A program made the position numbers and the translations under genes. A stretch of DNA of 64,000 nucleotides, taken from assembly GCA_019916065.1 (NCBI GenBank), contig CM034239.1, forward strand, positions 42,858,663 to 42,922,662, given 5' to 3'. Shown here piece after piece: positions 1-11,820 of the stretch. A model generated the notes under the pieces. The model had not been told where the DNA came from, made no database searches, and saw only the letters and a program-made list of their open reading frames with translations. The stretch's first letter is position 1, and every line of letters starts with the position of its first letter. This DNA is from Vitellaria paradoxa. Taxonomy: Eukaryota; Streptophyta; Magnoliopsida; Ericales; Sapotaceae.

Positions 1-516
1 GGTCGCGGTTTGTTTTATCGTCCTTCTTCTCTGTTGGTGACTGGTTATAGTGACGCTGATTGGGCTGGAAACCGTGATGATCGAAGGTCCACCTCGGGTT
101 ACTGTACCTTTGTTGGCAATAATTGGGTTACTTGGCGCAGCAAGAAACAACAAGTTGTGGCTCGTTCAAATGCTAAGGCTGAGTATCGTGCTATGGCTCA
201 TACTGCCTCTGAAATGCTCTGGGTTCGTTCACTACTTCATGATTTTGGTGTCGATGTTCCTACTCCTATGGCTATGTATTGTGACAATCAAGCTGCCATC
301 TTTATTGCAAATAATCCTATGTTTCACGAATGTACCAAACACATTGAGATTGATTGCCATTTTATTCGGGACTTGTTACTTCGTAAAGAGCTGAGCACTC
401 CATTTATTCGATCTTCTTCTCAATTGGCTGATCTTCTCACAAAACCATTGCCTCGGTCTTCATTCCAGAATCTCTCATCCAAGCTGGGTATTTTTGACTT
501 ATATGCTCCAGCTTGA
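1..516 (+). CDS. Ty1/copia retrotransposon polyprotein, C-terminal RNase H part (5' truncated by window edge)
   Basis: The reading frame is open from base 1 and ends with TGA at 514-516. It encodes the C-terminal RNase H domain of a copia polyprotein, which degrades the RNA strand of the RNA:DNA hybrid during reverse transcription. Visible family motifs in order are SDADWAG, RRSTSGYC, a SNAKAEYRA block (usual form S.AEAEYRA), YCDNQAA, KHIEIDCHFIRD and LADLLTKPL. The acidic residues of these blocks (D, E, D) correspond to the catalytic triad. No stop or frameshift is visible, so the element looks fairly young. A polypurine tract and an LTR follow directly. The element is plus-oriented while the surrounding gene is on the minus strand. 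Protease, integrase and reverse transcriptase would lie to the left of the window. Confidence 0.93.
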   Translation, partial: GRGLFYRPSSLLVTGYSDADWAGNRDDRRSTSGYCTFVGNNWVTWRSKKQQVVARSNAKAEYRAMAHTASEMLWVRSLLHDFGVDVPTPMAMYCDNQAAIFIANNPMFHECTKHIEIDCHFIRDLLLRKELSTPFIRSSSQLADLLTKPLPRSSFQNLSSKLGIFDLYAPA

Positions 517-523
517 GGGGGAG
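514..523 (+). other. Polypurine tract of the copia element
   Basis: A purine run (TTGAGGGGGAG context) overlaps the stop codon and sits immediately before the TG of the LTR. This is where plus-strand DNA synthesis is primed in LTR retrotransposons. Confidence 0.75.
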
Positions 524-738
524 TGTTAGAATTTAGGAGTAATATGATTTTATTTCCTATTTGATTTGATATAGGATTAATTAGGTTTGATATGATATTT
601 CCTTATCTTGGTTTCTTTCCTTATGCGATGTAAGTTTTTGATTATAAATAAGACCTTAGGGAGAAGAGAGAATTAACTTCACTCTCTCCTTTTCTTCCTT
701 TTTTTTCTTTCAACTTCAAAGCGGAAGGACAGAGAACA
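524..738 (+). repeat. 3' LTR of the copia element
   Basis: The LTR begins TGTTAGAATT right after the polypurine tract. It contains a TATA-like ATTATAAATA near 641-650 and a CT-rich stretch downstream. The right end is placed at AGAACA (738) because TGTT/AACA form the short terminal inverted repeat. The left LTR is outside the window, so the right boundary and the target-site duplication cannot be confirmed. It lies within or beyond intron 6 of the flippase gene. Confidence 0.7.
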
Positions 739-2036
739 TTAAATGCTAAATTATCGGAAGAAAATCACTTCACTGAAAAATTAAAGCAATGAAAAATCCA
801 CCAATGCCGTAGATACCAACATTCTCTTTTCATACACTGAGTGCAGGCTAAAGCAGCTTTTTCTCCATTACATAAAACGTTTCACAAACTGAAGAAAATC
901 TAAATTATGAAGGAAAAGAATGAAAGAAGAAAGAAAGATCAATAGATCAGAATCCACTGTGCAGAAATTACAAAGAACTATTTGACATAGCAGTGGTTCA
1001 ATTGTGACTGTTCGATGCATTTTCAGGAGCAATGAACCAAAGGAATGACAAGGGCGAGGGAAGGGGGAATAATTATGCAAAAACCACAAACTACACAATA
1101 CAAAAAGGATTACAATTTCATGGTAGTAAGTGGACTTTTCAAACAAATCCAAATGTTAATGCCAAAAGCGGAAAAAAATGAACATATGCCACAATCAAAA
1201 GGCAGAGAGAGATAGAGAGAGAAAGCACACGTTATTCTGGAAAAAATGAGAGAATTTCAGTTTACAGCAAATGTCCCCAGCTACCAACAAGTCAAGGGTA
1301 ACCAATTGAAAATCCTTCAATTATTAATAAGTCAAAAAATGATTTTATTTATCAAAAAAATATTTATCTCAAATCATCAAATCTAGTCTACCCAATTCAA
1401 TACAATATTAGACTTTATACAGGCTAAATCTAAACGAGTAACAAAATAAAATCTAATCCTAACTTAAAATGAGAACTCGATAAAATCCCTACAAATCTCA
1501 ATAAAATCTCCCAAAATTCCTAACAAAATAAAACCAAAAATAAAATCTTTCTTGAAATAAAGTTAAAATAAAATAAAATACTATTCTAATTCGCATCAAA
1601 TTTGAAGGGCGAGACTGGCAAGACCTTTGATCCATCCCTTATTTGGAATTAAACCAAATTCATTTATTTATATTTTAAGTAAATAATATTTATTAGGAGA
1701 AGGGGATGGCATAAAACAAACTCATCACCCTTTTTCACTTGAGCTAGTCCCTATCATCAAGTGAAGAGATATTTACTATCTGAAAAAAGAAGAACGATAA
1801 CTAAGTAGTTTTGAGCCAGAATCCCAAACAGAAGAAAATTAAAGTCTAAACAAGACAGCCTTTGCAGACAATCAGGGACTATGAAATGCTCACAGTTAGT
1901 TAAGAATCAAGTGATAAGCTAAATGGCTCAACAAGGCACACATGCCACGGAGAGTTTTCAGAAATGAATAATAATAATAACCACTGTTTAAGAAAGCCAC
2001 TGAACAAGAAAAATGAACTCACAAATTGAGACAAAC
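739..2036. other. Intron 6 of the flippase gene (part)
   Basis: AT-rich sequence between the copia LTR and exon 6. I searched the minus strand for the next expected flippase exon (the segment after DTEARK leading to the DKTGT motif) and did not find it. No other gene is visible. Confidence 0.6.
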
Positions 2037-5000
2037 CTTTCTTGCTTCTGTATCCTTCCAAACATTTCCGGCTATGCCTAGAACAACCACCACCACTATC
2101 TGGAAAATAAATATTGCTCCAGTCAGCTTGTCAATCATTGCATCCACAGCTGTAAGCTTTGGTTCGGGTATACCCCTGCTCATACCCAGTTTGGTTTCAT
2201 TGCCTAAAGGTAGAATGATTGAAATCAGGAATTACAGTCAACTTGAATCAGCGAGAATACAGTAATCTGGGACCAAAAACCAAGAAATTATCATGTGAAA
2301 AAGTTGGGAAGCCAATGGTACGGATAACATTTGGTAATAAGTTCAAGAACCTTGCAACTGACTGTGATTATGCAACAATTTGCCTTCATATCAAAAAATA
2401 AGAAGAGATATTACAAGTCTTCGCATTTTTTAACTTTCTACTTCCAATTATTAGGATGAATTAACCATTTTATGCAACAAAGTGTTCAGCATAGGGAATT
2501 CACTCATTTAGATGCAACTATGCAATGAAAGGAACACAACTCCTCAAATTACAGAACTTCTTTATTGGTGCGTTTCCAACCAAGATCAGAAGACAAATCC
2601 CGTGCCCAAACTAGGTGTCTTGCGTCTGATAGGTACCAGCATGTAAAAGATCCATGATGGATAGCTTTGTGCATGACAAGTTAGAGAGCATCCCAAACAC
2701 AGAAAGAGGGAATAATGAAGTTAATTGTGCAAATACTACAGAGCTTTTATTCACATTTAATACATCCATGGATTGATTGCAACCCCAGGCAGGAATTCAG
2801 ACATCTAGTGAAACTATTCAATACATCTGTTAGCTGTAGAATAAGATATGTATTCATAATCATAGTAGTACAGATATTTAGGATTGATATGCGATTATTT
2901 ACATTTCCTATTTTGCATAGACTCTAAGAATTATAAATACAAACCACAAGACCACTCATTTGGTGTGCCTAATTTCCCAACTCTCTGTACTTTAACATGA
3001 TATCAAAGTAGATATTCTAAACCTTGTCTTTTTCTACTATTAAGTTCCTGTGTCTATATCAAGGAATCCTAATCCCCCCCATTCTTGTGTCTCTAATCAC
3101 CAGCCATTCGTACTCACCAGCAAGATCCTCCGATGTCTTCACGGTTGCCAATGAAACTCCACCACTACCTTCATCATTGATCTGAGTTCATCATTGCTGT
3201 GTCTGGGACTTTGTCGCTGTCAATCTAAGTTCCTCATCATTCAATCAGTGTCTGGATAGATCATTGACAGCAGACTTCATGCATCATTCATTGGTCAACA
3301 GGAGACTTCGTCAATCATGTGTAGACAGCCCACCCACCTTTGCTGCAAAAAACTTCCACCTCTCACCAGCAAAGCCCACCGATGAAGCACCATCTTTGGA
3401 AGCCTACACACATGCCCACTTGTTACTCCATATGAGGAGTGTAACATCCACTCGCACAACTCTTCACTCATCGGAATTCATAAGTGGACCTATCCAAACC
3501 AGACATTAACCAGGGTTCTCACTCCTCCCTGAAAGCTCTATTCCAACCATCACTGGCCATATCCTTTCTCCTGCTAGTCAGCGACACTGTTCACTTTCTA
3601 GCAGCTTGATTTGATCTCCTCGGTGCCCCAGCAAACCTTATTTGAACTCAAAGGCGCCACTTGAAGACACCCTTTATCCAACTCTGTGGAATCCAAATCT
3701 GGAAATTCCTCCGTCCTACCTCTTGCTACCCAATTTCCACAATAAACTACTTGGAAATTAAATGGGAATAATTATGTTTCATGGGCCAAAGTCGTGAAGG
3801 TTCCACTGACCAATTTTGGTAAAGAGGATCATCTCACCAAATGATCTCACAAAAGGTGAGGGCAAGATGAAACCACACATTGCCACGATGAGCACTCACC
3901 TCAATATTTGCAAAGAAATCTAGAACAACTTTAGGGTTCTCTACTCTAGTGACCTTATTCATACATACAACTTGTCCAATGTGTTCTTTCAACTGAAATG
4001 GAATGGTCAGCCCTTTACTAAATACTTTGCCTCCTTACAACAAATTTATGAAGAACTAAATGACTTACAGCCCATCACAGCAAATGTTTGTGCCATGCAG
4101 TTGCAACAAGAACAACGAGCTGTTCTCAAGTTATTGGCAGATCCCAATCTCGAGTACAACTTCCTTCGCTCTCTAACTCTTACTCAGGATTCCCTCTATG
4201 GCTGAGATATACTCTGGCCGAGATATCCTCTGGCTGCGATATACATTGTTTAGCCATTATTAGTCAGACTTCCAATTCTGACCAATAAGGCTAATGAGGA
4301 CATTAAGTCTAATTGAAGACATCCCCCTTGGATGTCTTTGGAAATGTTTGTTCTAATAAATATTGGAGTGGTCGTGGACAAGGTCGATGATCGTCCAGAC
4401 ACTGCAATCATTTTGGAAGGGATAATCACACTCATGAAACTTGGCGGAAACCCCATGGTTGCCCTCCATACATAACCAATGTTGTTACCACTAATACAAC
4501 TCCAACAGGCTTCTCCACAAGAAACCAACACATGTGAACCCACTTATATATATCCTACTCATAATACGAATGGAGATACATCATCTTGAGGTAATACATT
4601 GCCCTGCATAAAATAGCTTTCTAGACAAGTAGCTTCGTCACAACTTCGTTGCCACTTTAAGATACACCCACATCATGCTTCTAGCTTTCTAAGGTTTGTT
4701 GGCTTTCTAATCTCTGCCCCATCTGAATTCATAATATGGACCCTTCTGCCACACCTTCGAGGGTCATATAGGAGTCCTAGTGGCAGTCCTGCACAACTCC
4801 TTGTGGCAATATTTCTGGGGTCTTTCGGGAGTCCTTTGAGGGTTAATATATGTCCAAATCCACATTTTGATTTTTTTTTTCCAATTTTACAGTCAAACAC
4901 GCCTCATTATCTAATTTGCGAACTTAATCATAAACCTTACTCATATTTTTGGGACAACCAAACAGATTCCAGATCAACACTAGCAAAAATCACGAAACAA

Positions 5001-8000
5001 GCATTGCTTCCTCCCTCGTCTCTCAGCATATGTTGCTTCACATCAGCTATTAGCTCCTCCAGATAAGTTGCGACAATTGACCAGCCCAGATGAGGGAAGG
5101 AGATAAATGAAATGAAAGGGGCATAATCTTTGTATATGGGAAGTTCATAAAAGAAAGCTAAATATAATCTATAATGACTTAGTCAATCTTGTAAACGGAC
5201 TTGCCTGTGTAAACAGCAACTCCACAAGCCCATTCAGTGTTCCTCAGGTAGCATGATTGAAGAATTGTGTTTTTGATGGTTAGAGGGCATGTGTCATTAT
5301 CAATGAATGGAGGAAACAACCGCAAATTGGCATCAAATCTTCTAATGTCCTTATCCGGATTAGGACACTCAATTACACCCTGCCAAATAATATACAGTGC
5401 AAATAATTACCAGATTACTTAAAAAGGAAAAATTAACGAATTTGTACTCATGATAAGGCATGAAAAAAATTGCCTTGATTTTGTGTAATAGCTCAGAATC
5501 AATTCCCATGCAAGCAGAGGGTACCACACTTGTCTTAAGATCTGTTTCACCGTCCAAAGCAGCTGTCTGCAAATTATGCTTATATATTAGAATCCCTAAA
5601 ATATTGCAAGTTTCCATAGTCAAATCATATAATAAATTGCATCATTTCGAGTTCCTACTTAAAGCAGTTCTATTTACTTGGTAAAACAAATCCAATGGAT
5701 TCTGATTTAGATGTGAAAATCTCCTTATGATTCGATTAGCTTCAGTGAAATCCAAATAGGTGCTTCGGTGTGAAGAGATATATGTTACATTTGATTGGCA
5801 ATTTGTGTTTCAGTCTTTCAGAGAGAGTACCTATCAATATCTACTTGAGTTAAAATAAGCATCCAATTTAAATTTCTTTTAGTTGGAAAAGCCATCTACA
5901 TACTGAACAGGAGAGGCAAAAATTGTCCAATCAAAATGTCTACCATGCAAAGCGGCTTATCGCTTATCCCCATTTGAAAATGAGGAGATCCAACATCAAG
6001 TACGTGAATTGCTGATGAAGAGGCAGGAGATTTTTCCAAATGGATTTTGCCTCAAGCTTACTTCAATGTTTCATGAGATCATGCCATTAGATCATTTGTA
6101 AAAATCTATCTAGCCAATCCAATTAATTGATTGTTAACTTATAAAGGAGCTAAAAAATCTAAACAAGTCACTGCTAAGAACTTCTAAATAACGAAACGGT
6201 CAAACAAACTACATTCTAGAGTCATCTATTTACCTCTACATAGCAAAGACCTTGTGGATCAGAGGTACCAATGAGAACAAGATCACATGGCACTTCATCA
6301 TTCTCTCGAAGCCATACAATGTTACCAACACGGATATCTTGAGCTTGAATCTACAAACCCAGAAAAATAAAGTACAAAGAGTTAGCATCAAAAAGCTTAG
6401 AACAAAAATATATTATTAACTCCCTTAAGAAATAAAATTTACAAATGAGTTGAATAGTATCCCAAATAATAAGCATAAATTGTGTCATATCATTTTTACT
6501 CAAAAAAAAAATGTGTACAAATATTGGCCCTTGTCAGCTGAAATCTCTCTCTCTCACTAAATCTCTCAGATGCATGAGATAAGTGAGTTGACATGAGCTT
6601 TAAATTTAGATTTTCACATATCTCGGAAAATATTTCTTCACAAATCTAATAAGATGTAAAACTCTCAACAAAATGTGCATTCAGATTTTCACGTTACACA
6701 AACAACGAAATTGCATCACAAATTTAACAAGAATTAGAACCTGCCAGTACGACTTACCAGAAGGCTATCATATAATAATGAAGCATCACAGTCATAACTG
6801 TACAACACTACATAAAGCACTTGTCATACCCACAGCATCATCCTACCATCTCTTAATGGTTTAGAGTCCTCAAATAAAGAGTATTATTGCCATTTCCATT
6901 GATAAAGATGACAAAATGATGGATCATCATGGTTCTAAATTCCAATAGGGTCAAGAGATTCCACATCATTATCTCTATAGTGACAGTTCATCGCACCATT
7001 ACGCATGATTGTGCCATGAAAAAGCCTTTTAGTTTGGCCATCAATCAATTATATTAGATTTCATAAAAACACCACTTAATTCTTCTTTTCTTGATTAAGG
7101 AACCATTTTCATAGAAACACGGAAAAAGATGCAAGGAATGAGCAGCAATCCATTGAATAGCAAAAGAAATAGAGAATGAGAAAATGGAAGTGGAAGTGAA
7201 AAATAAATACTTCTCATCACAAGCTAGCTCTCTTGGCCTCTTAGCCAGAAAAGCATCCAGAGTCTGAACTCCAGAAGAAAGACAAAGTTATTCATCTCAT
7301 CCAAATCTGGCAAGTCCAACAATACAAGCAGCGAAGCAACCTTCAACATGACTGCAAGTAGTACAACCTTTACATCTAATTGATTTGCATAATGATCATC
7401 ATCTCATTGCCCATTAAGGTACGTCATGAAGTAATGCCTTAAGCACTTTACGAAGGCATAAGCTAGACCCCCACAAGTTTTGGTCCTTCCTATGGTACTT
7501 GTGCCATTATTTTCCATTCCTGGTAAACATTGTGCATCAAACATCACCCAAACAAAATGAAACAATGCAAGTAGCATGCCATTAGTTGGTAGCACCAACA
7601 CCAAGAAATACACTGCATAAATTTTACATAGCCCCACATGGACATCATACCTCTTTAATGGCACATATCGTGTTTCAAATCTAGCAATAAAAAGATATAT
7701 ATACATATATATTGTTGCAAGTTGTTCCCCAAAAACCAATATCATTCAACAAAAAGAATGATGAGAAATTAATTACCACAATCTTGCCTAACAAAATCAA
7801 TTAATATTCACAGTCAACAAGCAAAATGAGCAATCTACGCCAGGAAATCAACCCACCTGATTAATTACAAGATATGTAAATTTTAATATTCTATAATAAC
7901 TAGAAATAAACAATGCAGACAATAAAAACTAACAGTTGAAGACCATATTTCCCGTACATGTTTTTTGATACCCTGCTTGACAACCCAAACTTCTTTCTCA

Positions 8001-10193
8001 TTGGCTTTCTTGTCTGAGAGATATCTATTATAGTCATCCCATGCCTCTTTAGTTGCTGATACAGCAAATATTAAAACCAGTGGACCCCATGTAGTTGCAG
8101 GATTTACTGGAGTAATCAGTGGCCATAGTTGAAGGCAAGCAATCAACAAGAAGTACTGATTCATGAACCGGCTGGAAACAAGAGAAAAATAAAAAATAAA
8201 ATAAAATAAAAATTAACATAATGAAGGAATAGGGAAAACAAGAAAAGAACAGAAGGATCTAAAAGCCATACCAAACAAGAGTATGACATAGTTTATAAAC
8301 AAATAAACAATAAAAAGAAAGACAGACAGAAAAGAAAAACAAATTCATTTTATCTTATAATATATACCCAAAACATGAGTCCAAGAAGTTTGATACAGGA
8401 TAACGAATCAACTGTGGCGCATTAACAAGTAGGAGATAAGATGGATGAGCAGTGAGGTGTATTTTAAAGAATGGAATGGTGAGCCAATCCATAATGATGC
8501 CGTAAGATGAGAATTTTTAAAATAAAAAACTACAGAACATATATATCACGGAGTGATATGATCATTTTTCAAAGCACTGGAACCTAGAGATATATGTGCA
8601 GTAAGAAAATTTAACATTTGCAGCATTAAAACATAATATTTACAACAAACAAAAAGTTAAACAAAATTGAAATATGCAGCTCGACAAAATGGATTAACTG
8701 TCGCATTAAATGGATAAGGCACAAACATGTATCAGAAAGGAACGAATATCAAGCAAAATAAAAATGCAGCCTAGAAACTGGAAGAGACCGTGAATTCAAA
8801 AATGAAGGGATTTATTATATTAATGATGCAAAATAACTTAAATATAGATTTGATATGGATTTAACTAGAAACTGAAAGTGTAGACATGATGTATAATAAT
8901 GGATTTGAAATAATCACGTAAAAGTAATTATTTAAAATCTTTAGCATTAATGATTCGAGTTATACAAAAACATAACAAAACAGGTATCAATTTACCTATG
9001 CTATTCACTTTCCTCATATTTTTGTAAAATTTAGTCTCAAATTTATTCATCTGAAATCCCTGTTTATCCAAATGCAACTCTACATGCTTAAACATCAATT
9101 GATACATCACACATACAAGTATTCATACACAATCTTATAGAACTCCTGAAGCAAGCTCAAAGTTTGTTACATTAACACTAAAATACCAAAAAACCAATTT
9201 ATATTCATAATGGCCACGAGTATTTCAATCCTTTCTTTGACTTTAACAAGTTGCACTAGCAAACATACATGTCTACCAAATGTTAAAGGCTCTTGGCTTC
9301 CAAAATTGAAGATATGAATTTGGCTCCTCCAAAGAGAGGTGTATTTCATATTGTGAGAATATATCCCACATCGATAAAATTAAGCCTCCCGAAACCAAAT
9401 ATAAGATCCTAAAGGACCTCTTCACTCATTTTCAATTGATCTTTTGAGTTAGATGCTTTAACATGGCATCAGAGGTGAGTATTGGGAGAACTCATCCCCT
9501 CTTTTCTTCTTGCAATTCTATTCCATCGTGACTTTTGAGCTTCTCAATTTCTCAATTGTGCAACATTTTGTACTCGGTGCACCTATTTGTCTCTCCACAT
9601 GTGAGTGGGCTCTCATGTGAGGACGAGTGTTAGAATATATCAATAAAACCAAGACTTCTAAAGCAGTATAAGATTCTAGTGAACCTCTCCACTTATTATC
9701 AATTAGTTTTGTGTTGGATACTTTAACCCGCATCCTAAGAACCACTCACATCTGATTTAGTAGAAATAGAACAGAGATGATAGGAACTAACCAACTGGAT
9801 TTCTTTAAGAACAATCCTTAAAAACATGGGTGCCTTAATTACATAATCTCCATGAAGAATTAGAGAATCTTTCACGCTCCTCTACAGAAGCAGATTGAAA
9901 TCACATATAGTTGACAAATAATTAAAAAAAAAAATTACAATGTTGTTCATGTGAATAAGCTTGCAACAGGGCAAAGTCTCAAAATTTAAGGGGTTTTGTC
10001 AACTGCATTCAATAGCACAAGTGAAAAATAAATATCTGCGTTTCCAGAGTAATAAATTCCAGAATTACCTGAACTGTTCCCATAAATTCTTTGGGAGGAA
10101 GTTCAATAATGTATATTTTCTGTTTGATATACGGTTGTCACAGTACAGATCTTGTGATAGCTCATCATCATTGATGTAAACAAAACGCTTCAT
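2037..10193 (-). CDS. ALA2: Phospholipid-transporting P4-ATPase (flippase), ALA2-like, first six coding exons; 3' part off window
   Basis: Six exons on the minus strand join into 297 codons in one frame: 10069-10193, 7958-8171, 6234-6350, 5474-5566, 5205-5379 and 2037-2203. The product flips phospholipids to the cytosolic leaflet; plant ALA2-type proteins work with ALIS/CDC50 subunits in endomembranes. The start [11 protein letters not shown] matches this subfamily as I recall it. Exon 2 carries the first membrane pair ([16 protein letters not shown], then [20 protein letters not shown]). Exon 4 has the P4-specific DGETDLKT actuator motif, and exon 6 the third membrane span and [11 protein letters not shown]. 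The phosphorylation motif DKTGT and about 800 further residues must lie left of base 1. Exons 4 and 5 end at GC rather than GT donors (5473-5472 and 5204-5203). A start at 10193 is supported by family alignment. Introns hold a TRIM and a copia relic. The gene could still be interrupted outside the window. Confidence 0.93.
2828..2997 (+). repeat. LTR of a decayed copia element inside flippase intron 5
   Basis: The segment starts TGTTAG and ends TTTAACA, giving a perfect 5-bp inverted terminus TGTTA/TAACA. It contains a TATA-like TTATAAATA near 2931-2939. It is followed at once by TGATATCAAAGTA, a degraded form of the initiator-tRNA-Met primer-binding site TGGTATCAGAGC. Length is about 170 bp. 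Confidence 0.7.
2998..4560 (+). pseudogene. Copia gag relic (primer-binding site, UBN2-type gag, zinc knuckle), broken
   Basis: After the primer-binding site, translated fragments read as a copia gag with several breaks. Near 3750-3840 there is a [17 protein letters not shown] block, typical of the gag N-terminus. An open stretch at 3972-4205 contains [17 protein letters not shown] and, further on, [13 protein letters not shown], as in the UBN2/gag domain. Near 4395-4470 there is a [20 protein letters not shown] remnant of the zinc knuckle (CX2CX4HX4C), with cysteines lost. No integrase, reverse transcriptase or right LTR was recognised, so the element is truncated near 4.6-5.1 kb. It is in sense opposite to the host flippase gene and lies within its 3.0-kb intron 5. 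Confidence 0.7.
4561..5204. other. Remainder of flippase intron 5
   Basis: This could be further decayed retroelement sequence, but I recognise no domain in it. Short open frames on both strands have no family-like motifs. Confidence 0.4.
9352..9728 (+). mobile_element. TRIM (terminal-repeat retrotransposon in miniature) in flippase intron 1
   Basis: Left LTR 9352-9463 runs from TGTGAGAATATATCCCACAT to GCTTTAACA. It is followed directly by TGGCATCAGAGG (9464-9475), a primer-binding site for initiator tRNA-Met. A short non-coding interior follows, then purine-rich GTGAGGACGAG, and a right LTR from TGTTAGAATATATC (9628) to CTTTAACC (about 9728). The LTRs are about 112 and 101 bp and differ by several changes. 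Total length is about 377 bp with no coding capacity, which fits a TRIM moved by enzymes of other elements. No convincing 5-bp target duplication is visible. A related TRIM is present at about 48.99-50.30 kb. Confidence 0.8.
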
Positions 10194-10813
10194 CGTTGTC
10201 TTAAAAGCATGCAATGTTATTGGGCATGTTCACTCCGAGTTAACTTAGAGCTTGACAACATTTAGAACTCCTGCAATGATCAGAAGTTCAGGGAGTTTCA
10301 TGCCTATGATATAAAAGAAAATTAAAAATATGATCTTTGAGCATTCAGGTCACATACTTTAGCCCCCCCCCCCCAAAAAAAAAAATGCATGGCCATGCAC
10401 AAGCAAGACGAAGAACCAAAGGAACCCAATGGAAAAGAAAACTAGAAAATTCCTATCTTAAAATACTAATTCCTTTTCTAAATTCCAATTTCCTTTTAAT
10501 TTGAATTACGTCCAACATACAAAAAGGATCCACACCAACTTTATATTGAAAATTATACACAAACACTTGAAAAATGTAAAAGAAGGTTGCAAGAAACACA
10601 CTCTTGAGCAAAAAAAGAAAGGAGAAGGACCATCATCCAAGCTAGGCTTGAAGTTTGTACCCCATCCCCACTGTGGGTCAGATGCACAATAGCTTAAGAC
10701 CGCTCGACTTCTAGATCATGGAAATTAACCTCTTCAACATGCCCCTGGCCCTGGGGGTTTCATGAAAATAGAACAGCAAAACAAACCACATCAACCAAAC
10801 CAAGCTTCAAGAC

Positions 10814-11008
10814 AACTCAAGTTTTCTGGTCCAGCCTTTTGGATACAGAATTCTCCAAGAATGAAAGCATTTTTTTAGCATTTCCCCAGTAACAATTCCT
10901 TCTGACAGCCAACTCAAGTTTTCCGGTCCAGCCTTTCGGATAAAGAATTCTCCAAGAATGAAAGAATTTTTTTTAGCATTTCACCAGAAATAATTCCTTC
11001 TGACAACC
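10814..11008. repeat. Two-unit tandem repeat (97-98 bp) in the presumed 5' leader intron of the flippase gene
   Basis: Unit 1 is 10814-10910 and unit 2 is 10911-11008. Both run from AACTCAAGTTTTC through GGTCCAGCCTTT and TTCTCCAAGAATGAAAG to TTCCTTCTGACA. They differ at only a few positions plus a small indel, so the duplication is recent. Confidence 0.9.
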
Positions 11009-11451
11009 AAACTCATTTCAATCGCAATCCACAAGCCCAAATGATAAACAAGCAAAACGCAAGTCAAAATTTGTGCGCGGACTTGGCCATTGTTTTACAC
11101 AGTCATGCATTCGAGCAGTAAAAACCCACATTTAAGCTCAATCGCAAAGATAACCAAGGCTCGTATGAACCCCCCAAACATAACCAAATCAAACAGAATT
11201 TGCAGCTTCAATATTAAGTTTCTCTAGAATTAGCCGTTACTGTGCAATAATTGACAATAATAGTAGGGTTCAACAAATCTTGGGTATACCAAATATAAAT
11301 CAAACAATCAAAACCCACTGCATCACACAATTCGTGAATATTCATCAAAGTTTCATCCAATTTATATTGAATTATCTTCCAAAAAAAACCCATTACAAAT
11401 AAATTCTAAAAATTACTCACAGATGTTCGAAGATGGATCATGGAATCCTAC

Positions 11452-11482
11452 CTTTCTCTGCTTCTCTGTTGTCTCGGTTCCC

Positions 11483-11519
<37 letters not shown>

Positions 11520-11640
11520 CACGGCTCGAGATCTTTCACTGACTCATACGCTGTGCCTTGCTCCGCTTGATGCCGAAAGAGACACTGAAGCCGTAAGCCA
11601 AGCAGTCAATTGATCTGGTCCATGATGGGGATCCGGACCA
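11452..11640 (-). promoter_or_regulatory. Presumed 5' leader exon and promoter region of the flippase gene
   Basis: On the minus strand this block is rich in GA (CT on the plus strand, 11483-11519), typical of plant 5' leaders. It ends with AAAG followed by GTAGGA (donor at 11451-11450). A possible acceptor TTTTAAG sits six bases before the flippase ATG (10200). This implies a leader intron of about 1.25 kb (10200-11451). The leader is an inference; no clear TATA box was found. Confidence 0.45.
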
Positions 11641-11675
11641 CTTGGGTTTAGTTGACCATCAAAATCGACCCAAGT

Positions 11676-11820
11676 CCTTTGGTTGGTCCAAATCAAATAA
11701 AATTCATAAACTTTTATCAATTATTTATATTTTTTTTAATCAAATTTTACCACATATAAATTTTACATCAAATTTTTATATTTATATTATACTTTTTTTA
11801 CCAACTAAACACCATACCCT
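11676..11820 (-). mobile_element. AT-rich MITE, family with TGTTTGGT termini
   Basis: The ends are CCTTTGGTTGGTCC on the left and ACCAACTAAACACCATACCC on the right. Read on the minus strand the interior resembles 47304-47448 and 60711-60858, and read directly it resembles 44696-44848. Non-coding. It lies just upstream of the presumed flippase promoter. Confidence 0.5.

Noticed and set aside
3264..3509. 81-codon frame in flippase intron 5
   Set aside because: It lies between the primer-binding site and gag of a decayed copia element and has no recognisable motif.
7404..7745. 113-codon minus-strand frame between flippase exons 2 and 3
   Set aside because: It lies in an intron on the same strand as the gene, matches no flippase segment and carries no family motif.
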